From positions 7,433,983 through 7,493,982 of the forward strand of contig NC_087077.1 of the NCBI RefSeq assembly GCF_026151205.1: DNA of 60,000 bases, given 5' to 3'. The DNA is from Bolinopsis microptera (taxonomy: Eukaryota > Ctenophora > Tentaculata > Lobata > Bolinopsidae). How positions within the stretch are numbered: position 1 is the stretch's first letter; each line of letters begins with the position of its first letter. A model generated the notes under the pieces. It saw nothing but the letters and a program-made list of their open reading frames with translations. It had not been told where the DNA came from and ran no database searches. The translations under genes and the position numbers were made by a program. Below are positions 1 through 11,700 of the stretch, one piece after another.

Positions 1-2564
1 ATACGAACCAACAGTACATTTGGAAGTGAAGATCAGCTGTATGTGTCTGAAGGACAGTACAAGGGGGTAATGAACATTATTTTCTCAAATCCTCCCCAAT
101 ACCACCTTTGGTTCTGCACTCAATCCATCAGAGACTTCCAAAAACCCCTGTCTTCCACCATAGACAAGGTATGGAGGATCACCATAACCCGAAGTTCGGA
201 GACAAGGATTGTTTTGCACTGTAATGATGAGGAGGTTCTTGATATTGTGCTGTCTGACTTTAGATGTGAATACTCCCATTGGAGAAAGAGTTGGAACATT
301 GTAGTACCGGAGATATTCTTCCACTCCTTCGACACAGCCTCAGATTATTACAGACAGGGTAACAACCAAAATAAAATAATAGGAATATTATAATTAGTTT
401 ATGAAGAGGATTATAGACCATATATTTTAAACCGGTTCTAGTAAAATTAGTAGTAGCTGTTCCCATATGTCTAGACTATCGCAGGTACGATTATTTTCGC
501 TAAAAATAAAATAGAATTATTATCTTTTAGTTTTATCATTCCTGTTTTGTATTTGAAACCATGTCGATTTTCGTTACCCATTTGCCTAAACTGAGAATGA
601 TAAACAATCAAACATTTACCACTTTCTTCTTATAATTTTCAGCGGCAAATTCATTACAAGCAGTAGAGGGACATGATAGCGAAGTGTTGAGAGGTGAAGA
701 GGCAAAAATATCTTGTAAAGTTGCTGGTGATCGGACAATATGGTCAAAAAGGACGGGAATTTCGAAAAGGAGAACTCCGTAAGATACCAAATTTAAACTA
801 CATAAGATACAGACCCAGCCAAAAAAACATTTTACAAACACTGGTTTTTGTAATACAAGCTTGATAAATACGTATCTAAGTTTTACAGGGATTTTAGAAA
901 TGCTTATTGCTTACCTTACGTATTTCTCATCAGTGAACACAGAAAGAATGCATTGCATGTTACTTGGAAAAGGCCTATTTCGGGAAATGTGATAACTGCC
1001 GGTAAAGGTGAAAACAATTATAAGATAGTGGAAAGTGTTTACGAACACGATTCAAACAGTCGGACTACGGTTCTAACCATTCCTGCTAGTAAAAACACGG
1101 TTGATGCTTTCTATACTTGCATTGTGCTACTTAACCTAGAGCATGCGGACGGCAAACTCACACGGCAAGATACTGAAGTGAAATCAAACGTCTTTAGTGA
1201 GTATGCCAATAATTTCGAAAAAGCACGTTTAGATATCCCTGAGCTGCCATTGCGTAATCATTTTGGATAATAACTTATCGCCAAGAAAGGTAGACTTTAG
1301 ATATTTGTTTTAAGAGAAGTCATATAAACTTCTTTTATCTAAATTCGACCATTATAAAAATTCAGCTATCAGTCCAGTCAATATGAGAGCAACCAGAGAT
1401 TCAGCCCTGACGTTGACTTGCAATATCGGTGACGCAACACTCAATAAAGCTGTCCATGTATCATGGAAGGATGAGAATGATGCACCAATTGAAGACGGTG
1501 AAGATGGATACAATATCACGCAGGGGTCTGTTGGCGAAAACAAAGTTCAAGAATCAACTTTAAGTATCACAACTAAAGCGCTCAAAGATCTAAATACAGA
1601 ATTTCCCGTGACATGGAAGTGTGCAGCTCAGTCCACGGAATTCCCAAACTCAGAGCAGTCCCCCTTTCAAGATCTGGTCGTCACTTTCTATGATCTCGGT
1701 TAGTATCCCTCAAAATATTCCAAAAATAATGAAAATATTGTGTTTCTGACCCTCTCAAACGAATTAGACAATATGATTTAGCACCGATGTGCTCCTTTAG
1801 CGGTTTAATTGGAGCATTCTTGTATCACGCCGTGTTCCATCCTCATAAAATATTGCACTAGAGACAAGCTTGCAGTTGTAGTACCTAGCAAGTGCAAACA
1901 AATTATAACCTGTTTTGATCATGCCCTATTTCTTCTTAGTGGAATGCAATGGTTTTAAGGCCACGTGGACGAACATGATAGCAGACAAAGAGTTTCCTGT
2001 TGAAGCTGGAACTGTCCTGGTAGTGGGCTGCACGGAGGGATTTCAACACCATGGAGATCAGGAAGTGACGTGCAACAAATATAGGACATTTTTATATTTC
2101 ATAGAACCATTTTGTAGTAATGGTTAGTGAAACTTTCTAAAAGTAAACATGAAACAGTTGGCATAAATAATTATATGTTACTAATTGATTACAATATTGT
2201 ACGAGCATGTTAGCCTTTTTGACATTACATTAGTTAAATAAATCGTAAGATCGCTGTCTTAGAAAAAGTAAAAAGAGTCACCAAGCACCGCTGTTCAATT
2301 TCCAAATATTTAATATTACTTATAAAGATACCCTCAGATACTCCCGTAAAATTCGATGTGTCGGTTTCATGGATAGTATTAGTACCAGGGACATTTCTAC
2401 TCTTCGCCATACTTTTCATAATGTATGCCATATTGACCTGCTTACGAAATACGCGTGATGGAAATGGTACTGTGAACGTTGAAGCTGAGTTTGATACCGG
2501 GGAACGAATTTTAGATTTACTTGAACTCTCGGTTATGAATAATAATCAACAAATAACTGACTGA
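1..2564 (+). CDS. Ig/Sushi-domain single-pass membrane receptor, 3' part (5' end outside window)
   Basis: Six exons can be joined in frame: <1-358, 643-778, 934-1196, 1366-1698, 1940-2122 and 2338-2564 (TGA). Splice sites are good (for example CTCC|GTAAGA, TTTA|GTGAGT) and all phases match: 1, 2, 1, 1, 1. The first exon encodes an extracellular-looking module I do not recognise, ending in VPEIFFHSFDTASDYYRQ. Exons 2-3 together give one Ig fold (ISCKV, HVTWKRP, DAFYTCIV); exon 4 gives a second (LTLTCNI, VHVSWKD, VTWKCAA); exon 5 is Sushi/CCP-like (VECNGF, AGTVLVVGCTEGF, VTCNK, PFCSNG). Exon 6 has a transmembrane helix (WIVLVPGTFLLFAILFIMYA) and a cytoplasmic tail of about 45 residues without an obvious ITAM. 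Phase-1 exons are typical of shuffled extracellular domains. The role is probably adhesion or recognition at the cell surface, which is inferred from architecture. The signal peptide must lie upstream of the window. Confidence 0.8.
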
Positions 2565-2679
2565 GCAGTGAGCTGCTGATGTCGGATTTACATGAAACGT
2601 TTGTAATTTTTAAGTCACGTGAATGTGATCGTTACCGTTTAAGTTTGACTATCCTATAAAATCAGCCAAACATTGCTTT

Positions 2680-2685
2680 AATAAA
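2680..2685 (+). terminator. Poly(A) signal of the Ig/Sushi receptor gene
   Basis: A canonical AATAAA lies about 120 bases after the receptor stop codon and is followed by a GTTGGGTTTTT stretch, as expected of a cleavage and polyadenylation region. It is assigned by position and motif only. Confidence 0.5.
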
Positions 2686-2699
2686 TATTGTTGGGTTTT

Positions 2700-5600
2700 T
2701 CGAGTTTACTTTAAAGTTACAACTTTTATTTCTGTTTCTCTTTTTTATTCTTAATGAATATTAAGTTTTAACATTTAACAAGTTTATTTGGTTTCATTAT
2801 TGAAATCTTTTGAGTAGTTTGGAGTTTATTATTAACATGAAGACATAAAATGAACTTAAATGATTGTTTATTCCTTACGACACCAGAAATGAGATTAGTT
2901 ACTCGCTTTTTCCATTCACTCATGTCCCTCTGAATACAAGGAGCTGAGGTAAATCATATTAATTCTTTATATATTAGAATCGATGAAATACTAAATCTGA
3001 TAAATATAAAACAAAAAAAATACACTTTATCAAACTCAAGCACTACTACATTATTCATATTGAAACAACCGAGTAATCAAATATACATTAGTAACCACTC
3101 CGCCATGTAACTCCGCAGTTAGACGTCTGATAACATTTACATAATTGCAAGGTCCAAAATCCCTACACATCGTCCGTGAGGATTGGCAAGAGGCTTCCAC
3201 CTCTGTAACGACCTTCGGGTCTGATATCAGCCGAATGTCTGAGACATTTCTAGTGAAATATTTTGCTGCGATGATCTTAATTTTATGGTTGGTGTAAATC
3301 TGATTAACATCCTTTCTTTCACTAATTTAAGAACTTCCAATTATCGGAAATATTTATATTCAACCGAAACGAAAGACTGGTGGTTCGATTTCGGAAGAAA
3401 CCTACAATTTTAACATGATGATATTTTGCAAATGATCGATTTTTCATTGAATTAATAACAAATTTGAGAGTGTATTACTGTATTAGTTGTGAGTTGTTTG
3501 TAACTCTTATGGACTACACGCTTAGTAATCGACGGCTATTTTCAAAAACCTTTCAACTGGTTCAGAGACCTTAGTAATAATGCAAGTATGTTTGGACACG
3601 TGTCACGTGACGGCATTTAATACCAGTATTAAACCCCATATCACATAATATGTTAGTTATTCACATATCACATAATATGTTAGTTATTCACAAATATTTT
3701 TGGTCTTGGTCTCATAGCATATGAGATTTTTATCGGTTCCGGAGCCAATTCTAGTCCCTCCATGTCCAGCCTCTAAGAACACTATATTAATTACTAGTGT
3801 AACCCGGCCTTTGGCCGGGATTTCACTGCCGCAGTTAAAAAGGGGAAGGAGTAATTACCCGCTGAGTCAAAACCCGCATTAAGTGAGCAATTCCATTCGG
3901 AGTTCCCTCACGTATCCAATAGTATCTGTACCACGACTATTACACCTCATCACTCCCGTCTTAAACCGCTTTAAATCGTTTTAGAAATTAACCCTTATTA
4001 ACTCCGCACCACACCCGCCTTATATTTGAAAACATGTATTACATTGTCGTATGAAAGTAAACAAACTGACCGCAATATGTGCCTCCCCCCCCCCCCTGAT
4101 ATGCATAAACATTGTCGTATGAAAGTATGAACTCTCTCTACAGTTTAAACAGACCACAATCAGTGCCCAAGTACACTCCTAATATCACTTGAGGAGCTAA
4201 CCTAATTACCAACGCTACAAAGAGGCGAATAGGAAGAAAAAGTGAGCCATTTTAGTGGCTCACTCCATAATGTTGCATTAATAGTACAAAACTATCAATT
4301 AAGCCACTTACCACCGGCCGATTTTTATAAAATTTGCTTATTGGCTTCGTCAGAGTTTTGTCGGCACTATACCGAAAAAATCAGTCCCGTAACTCTTACC
4401 GTTTTTTTTGTATAACCGACCGGAAATTACACACGGACACACAGACGATCAGACAGACACACATTCTGGTGTTATTAAGGTGATACCACCCTATAATGTG
4501 TTTGACAGCAGCATGGCCGCCAGTGTTCTTCGGTGATATTAAAATACTCAAAAATTTTAGTTATATTGTCCGTGAGGATTGGCTAGAGGCTTCCACCTCT
4601 GTAACGACCCTCGGGTCTGATATCAGCCTAATGTCTGAGACATTTCAAGAGAAATATTTTGTTAAGAAGTTCTTTAGTTTTAGGCCCATATAAGTCAACC
4701 AAGATTTTGAATGCTATTTGAAAGAATTTCCGGTTTTCGGAATTATTCATAAATATCCGGAAGCGGAAGATTGGTGGTTCGATTTCCGGTTCAATCTAAA
4801 ATTTACAAATTTGCCATATTGGAATAATCACTTCGTCAACGAAACGAGTACAGCTCGATCAAGCGGACTTGGAAGTTACGAACCTTACAATCAATGGTAT
4901 TTCTATTCATTTTAATCCCGACGCTGGTATTAGCGCAATCTCGGCGAGAGACGAGAGTATGTTCTGACACGTGACAGCGGCTCAGAAATCACCCTTTAAT
5001 TAGACCGGGGGACCGGTTGGCCGCGCGGTCAAATTAATTGAAAAACTCGTGCGTGCGCGTCAGCCTAACCATAGATATTTTGCTCGCGCCTTCCACAAGG
5101 TAACTGGTACTTACGTAACAATTGCCAAATATAGATTTAACGTAGGCTACGTATGATTATCCAATATCCATGGATTTGAATTTTGTAACTTGTGAGTAAA
5201 ATGAAGACACAGCATTAGTTTGAAGTTCTGTCGAATAATATAATACAATTAAAATGGAAATCACTGAACAATTACACACACTGTAACTTCATTAAATTAT
5301 AATTAGTTTAATCGTAATTATCCATTATCTTAACAATATTGCTACATCAAATTAACCATTAATTTGGATTAAGTTAAGTTGGAAACACGAAGATTTAGAG
5401 GCAGAGTAATGAATAACTTAAAATCAATATTTAAAGACCCCTTAAAAACACAAACAGCAATCCTAACTATTTATCAATTGATAAATACCCTAACTAATTA
5501 TCAATTGATGGTGCGCGCATCTGCCGACTACGGACTGGCTACAGAAGAAACTAATCTGTTAATATAAACAACTAATTAAATAAATAAATCTAGCCACAAA

Positions 5601-5700
5601 CTAAGGTAACAAAAACACAAATCGGACCAGCCTTCACTATTAAAATTAAAACCTAACAAATAAAAACATATCTGAGTCTCACTAAAACTGAATATATTAG
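2700..5700. other. Gene-free repeat-rich stretch
   Basis: No convincing exon is seen. 3167-3265 and 4564-4662 are diverged direct copies of one sequence (both contain GTCCGTGAGGATTGG and CTCTGTAACGACC). The similarity continues loosely to about 3620 and 4990, where each copy has GACACGTG. A 29-bp unit containing ATCACATAATATGTTAG is repeated twice at about 3639-3690. A poly(C) run lies near 4084-4097, and CATTGTCGTATGAAAGTA occurs twice (about 4041 and 4107). About 4435-4462 has ACACAC/CAGACAGA-rich simple sequence. Short open frames here have no family features. Confidence 0.5.
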
Positions 5701-8700
5701 CTACTGCAGACTGATCTTCTTAACTCCAGAGTTAACCTCTAATGCAGCTACTTGAAGGGGCCAGGAGTGACTCTCAATTCCAGCCTGGAGCGCTACTCCT
5801 GTACATACAGCTAACTCTGGGTCTATCGAGGTGTTCAACTCCTGGGGGAAGTACGTTAGGAGATGCTGTTGTTAGTCCTCTAACATGAGATGCTGTTGTT
5901 AGTCCTCTAACATGAGATGCTGTTGTTAGTCCTCTAACATGAGATGCAGTGACGTGCAGCCACTCATGAGATCCATGCTTACAAGTTGTTAAAAATTCAC
6001 TCTTCTTTATGTTTACAGAATATAATATGAAAGAGGAATTAACGTAATATATCTACATATATATGAATAATGAAGATTCCAAGACACGTAGCAGCACTTC
6101 GCGATCAACTTTAAATCGAATCATTGAACAAGGAAAATAAATACCAGAATAAAATATTTGAAATACCTTTCCATCGAAATATTTAGTAATAAGTTCCCGG
6201 ATCCTAGGTATCCTAGTGCTTCCACCAACTAATACAATATCACTAATATCTGATGTGCGTAGTTCAGCGTACTCTAGCGTAGCTTTTATAGGTTCCAATA
6301 CCTGAAACACAGAAATGTTTGGGTTAGTTGTAAAACGTAAAGGAATTGGTATGTACAAGGCTGTTTTTTACATGATTTGACATCAACTGGTCATGTGATA
6401 GGATTAACATTAACTATCCCTCAGGGTTTTTTAAGATAACGATTCGTCTGACAACTTGTTTAAGCCGTACAAACTATTACAAAAATGTAACTGCAAACAG
6501 AATAAAATTAAGTTAATTTAAAACAAATCAGTTAAAGTAAGATAAGTAATTACCTTATCAAACAAGTGTTTGTTAATATCTTCAAACATCTGTCTTGTCA
6601 CGGTTATAACAATGTTTACAGGTCTTGTACCCTGCTGTAAAGTTATATCTACAATCATAACCTCATCTACACTTAGCTTTAACTTTATTTCTTCGCACGT
6701 TTCTCGTAGTATCTGGGAGGGAGGTTTAGTGAACAAGATATTATGACGTAATCATGGTAATTATATATAATGTCAACATTTTCAGCGTGTTTTCAACTCC
6801 AGTTGTCATTTTAAAATGACAATTTTGCACTGCGCCCGAGTGGACTGTTCTTACTGGTTCGCCTTGTATTATATCATATGCGTACTGCAACTGCATAGCT
6901 TACATTGATTGCTACCTATACATTTTGTATAAATTACTGAACATTTTATTTTTTACTTAAAATTAATACATTTTAACTTCATTAATTAACATGTTGTACA
7001 GCTTTAGATTTTAGAATGGAACCTGACAGTTTTGTTATCACTAAGACATGATAAAGGCTAGGGGTCTTGCTACCATATATAATAGAGGCTAAAAGTAAAG
7101 TGTAATACAGAAGTACAGGCTTATGTAGTTGAAGCACATACGAACCGTACTATAACATATAACAGTGTATAACATATAGTTATAGTACAATACAATATGT
7201 TATCTTTAACATCAGCTTTTTTAAACATTTTCTGAAAGCATCACATGCTTAAACTAAATGCCAAGCAGGCTTTATAATATATTTAGATTCGGGCATATAA
7301 CGTAACATAAACTGTGAATTCTTTTTTAAAAAGCAGAAGAAACTTTTGCTTTCTCCGACCGAGCGAACCCACAGTCAAATTAAACACAGACTGCATTTTT
7401 CAAATTCTTTCATTTTAAAATCATTCAGACACGTCCTCAGTCAGGTAAACGCTTGAAAATAACATTACAGAAAGTGCCTCATAACATTTTAATGTGCCTC
7501 AATACAGCATGTTGACTACTCATTTGTTAATTTGTACAATCCCTCATTCGCTGCTAATTATGTCTCTTCTGCTTTGTGTGATTGTTTGTCGTTTGCTTTC
7601 CTCGTTTTCTTGTACACACTGTGTACACACTGTACAGTATATGATCGTTGTGTATAGTTATTGCTACATAAGTACCACTTCTACACTGTAGAGTGAGTGT
7701 AGTGGTGGTTGTATAATATTCAACCCAGTGGATATCTTTTCTGTGCGGATAATTAAACAAGGAAGACGATGGGCTCGCTGCAGTAGACTAAGCTATCTAT
7801 ACAGTTTAATATTGTTGTTGTTGTGAAACCAGCTTTTTTTTGCCGGTACCCTTAAGGGATTTCAAGTCAACTTATAAAATCAAAAAATTCACACACCAAA
7901 CAATATCTCACTCCCATCGGGCAGAAATTAACCTTTAATAAATCATAGTAAGTAAATGTATAGTCTATAGAATATGCGTATGAAAACTTAGCCTAGTTAA
8001 ATAAAACCTACTGGTGAGACTTCCTTCACGATTGCTATTCAGCAATGTATGGTCCAAAAATCATCACGGGAAATTATATGAGTAACAATCCCGTTGGCCA
8101 TACTTCATCAGATCTCAAAAAGTCTGCACTTCGAGTTGCTATACCAAATTTGAAATTCAGCGAAATCACGCACTTTATTCTAAACTCTTAAACTCAGCCC
8201 AATTGCACACAAATCAACAAAGAAGATAACAGATTAATCTGAGTTAATTATCTCTTATATGCATTCACTACACTCAAAACTTTTCCGTCGTTAATATAGT
8301 GATACTTCGACGGTTCAGCAGATATTTTCTCCTTTAATTGAGCTACGAGTTTTTTATGTATTGCTTGTTCCTCTCGGTTTCTATCTGGAGCAACGAACCA
8401 GCTGTGGTAGGTTGTACAGAGGGACTTTTTCAAATGATTTGCTCTCGAGAGAGAGCCTCTTTCACTGATTCGTTACTATTCATAGTCACTTTGATTGGCC
8501 TCGGCCTACCATCCTCCCGTTTCTTCACACCGATACGATTAGCAGCTACAATATCAGAGTGGTTATTGTGTTGCAAAATCTTGTCCAGTACTTCATCTGC
8601 TAAATCAGCGGGGCACGTGGAGTAATCCTCCGGAACTCCGTGGACGATGAAGTTCCTGCTCCGAGCGTCGTCTTGAACAGCAGACTGTACTGCTTTCTTC

Positions 8701-11700
8701 ACTGTCTTCAAAGTTGGAGCTTTATTGTCGCAGTTTTTCCTGGCAATTTCGCTCCATGTCTTCATCTCCGTTTTAATCTCAGTTTGAACAGTCTCCTGCA
8801 CAGATTTTAGCTGCTCTCTCTGCACTTTTATCAGTTCTGACTTAACATAATCGATGGTACCGGCTGCAGATTTGCATAAAACAATGTTACTGATCAGTGA
8901 TTTGGTTAAGTTCTCAATGAGTTTTGCCATCGTGTCCTTGTTACATTTCATGAGTGCTGCATGATTCAGTTCCTCAAATTTTTCAATATTGACAGCGTTC
9001 TTCGCAGTATTTGCAGTATTGACAGCTTTTAAAACTTTTTCCACTGATGAATGCAAAGCTTCCTCTTGTGTGTGTAGATCTGCTACGTTGAATTCCATTG
9101 TCAATTGTACAACAAACGGGCTGTACAGCACGGTGCTGTGTTAAAATTGATAAAACATCTGATAAGAGACGATTTAAACCGTTGCATAAGCTAGATAAAA
9201 TGATTGCTACTGAGATAAAATGATTGCTACTGAGATAAAATGATTGCTACTGAGATAAAATGATTGCTACTGAGATAAAATGATTGCTACTGCAGATAAA
9301 ATGATTGCTACTGAGATAAAATGATTGCTACTGATAAAATGATTGCTACTGAGATAAAATGATTGCTAAATATTATTTTAATTCAGAAATAACTGAGCAG
9401 TTTAACAAACGTTTGAAAGTAGAGTTTAGATACTATACTGATTTATTACTCAGTTATGATTCAATTAATTAGAAAATTTAAAACTCCTCCATTTTTAGTC
9501 TGATGAAGAAGTCGGAGAGGACAGAATATCTCGTTTCTATCAGATCGAATCTTTGGAGCAAGTCTAACCAACAAGATCAGACATATTCTTGCAACTAAAC
9601 AAGATCTGTGGAGTAGGCCTAGCAAACTGAACAAGATTAGAAGTACCCACAATGGGAATATTAGACTTCATAGGATCAGCCTCACAAGTGGCACAATGTG
9701 TAGTGCAAGGCGCGCAACGTGCACAGGACACAGTTGGCGCAGTACAAAGGATTGGTATCCAAGCTCTAGATTTCCCCTCTTCAAAAAAGCTGAATGATAA
9801 AGAACTAGTACTTCTACTAGCACTAGCCGCTCTGGACAGTTACACCCTAGCTGGTGACTGTAAAGGGAAACTGAGAGTAACAGTCAAACAGTTCCAGAAC
9901 TTACAGGACACGAATATGCTGAACGATATACAGTATGGAGTGTATGAAGTGGTAGAGGGGAGACACAGTGGGAAGACAATATTGGCTTATCGTGGGACGG
10001 ATGTGAGCGATGAAGCAAGTGCGGTGACCACCCTACTTCAGGACGCTTCCCTGGGACTACCCAATGTCCCGTACTTAGGACTACCTATAAAACGCGCTAT
10101 CAGCACCGCTGTGTCCATCGCACAACAGCACAGACCAGATTTCATCTGTGGGCACAGCTTAGGAGGACTGTTAGCGGAGTGTGTATGTAGTGAGACGGGC
10201 CTGCCAGGAGCCTCTTTTAACGCACCCGGACCCTGGACTCAAACCCCCGAACATAACCTCCTGTCAGGAGACAAGTACAACGAGGTCCAGTTTGAAGTTC
10301 ATCTCACGAGGAATGATCCTGTGTCACTGTTTGGGAGTTATTTGGGACCGGAATGTTCTCATGTAGGCTCTCCAGTGTGGCATAAAGGAGTGGGAGTGGG
10401 TGATATTGTTGCTAATCATAGGATGGAGCTGCTACTTGAGGAGCTGGAGAGTGGGTAGTGAGAATAATAACTGTTTTTAGAAACTTTACAATCAATTGAG
10501 GGTTTTTGGGTCAATAGCATAAATTAGTTTCGTTTTTTGGGACTATACTATGCATTAGCTGACCAAAGCGGACACTAAAGGACAAGTAATCTAATATTAG
10601 CAAACATATTTCGGCCATTTTATAACGGTACTAGTACTTGATATCTGTAGTTAAATGATCTTAATAATATGTTCCATTACATTTTAAATATTGTGTTTCG
10701 AATGTGTATGTATTGCGTCTTGTCTCTTCAGTTCGGTTTATGTGTAACATGTTTCCTCGCTTGTAATGCCCATAGTAGCACTCATTACTGCTAATTTATT
10801 AGAAGTTGAATTTAAGCTGAACGATTTGCCGAATCAAATCTGTTTGGAGGCAGGAACCCTTGTTTATTGATAAATAATACCGGCTATCTGATATTAATTG
10901 TATCCAGTAAACGACCGGGACATGATTTCAGGCCTGACCAGTACCGGGAATCCCGGTCGTTTACTGATTTGTATCAAACCCAACCCACCTGATGGTCGAA
11001 ATCAGTGAGATGACCCTGGTCCACGTTGAAGTCTGTCTGTGCTCTGTCAAGCAGATAGTTGTACAGTACCTCATTGAAATCCTGTCCTCCTAGCCTGTTA
11101 TTTCCTGCAATAACACACTGTCAGTTTATTGTGCGTAATGTGTATGTGGGCTGCGTTATACGTGCTGTACTGATTTTACATGAACAAATTAATAGATTTG
11201 TTGATTTTTTTCTTGACATTTTATGAAGATTGCTAATTAATTCTAAAAATAATATGAAATTCACGATCAAACGAGGAAATACTCAGTATTCAATAAGTGT
11301 CACAACACTGAGTTGATCAGATGAATTGTGATTGAGAGCATGATGACATAGCTTTAATGTGGAGATATTAGAAACTATAATTTACCTGCTAGAGCCACAG
11401 TAGCGAACATAGGTCCGTTAGTAAAGAGAATAGATACATCTGATGTTCCACCACCAATGTCAACTACCATTATGTAGGATGCGTCTGAAGAAATGGAGTG
11501 GTTAGTGGTTACTAGGCCTAGGGGTAACTCGTATATGGATTATCATCCAGATTGGACAAAAAATGACTGAGTTATGAGCCAAAAACCATAAGCCCATATT
11601 TGAGCATACGCACCAAATTTGATAGATTTTGGCCCATAAATTGGTCCCTGTGCTCCAGCCTGCTCTGGGGTTGGGAGATGGGATGCTACTGGCAGCTTGA

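Noticed and set aside
85-335. Minus-strand frames opposite the first receptor exon
   Set aside because: The plus-strand frame connects to five further exons with matching phases; the minus frames have no splice or domain support.
7494-7760. Cys/Leu-rich short frames in HSPA13 intron 8
   Set aside because: Low-complexity TGTACAC repeats and no splice context.
9193-9369. CRISPR-like 20-bp repeat array
   Set aside because: The units are directly adjacent without unique spacers and lie in an intron of an animal gene; it is a minisatellite.
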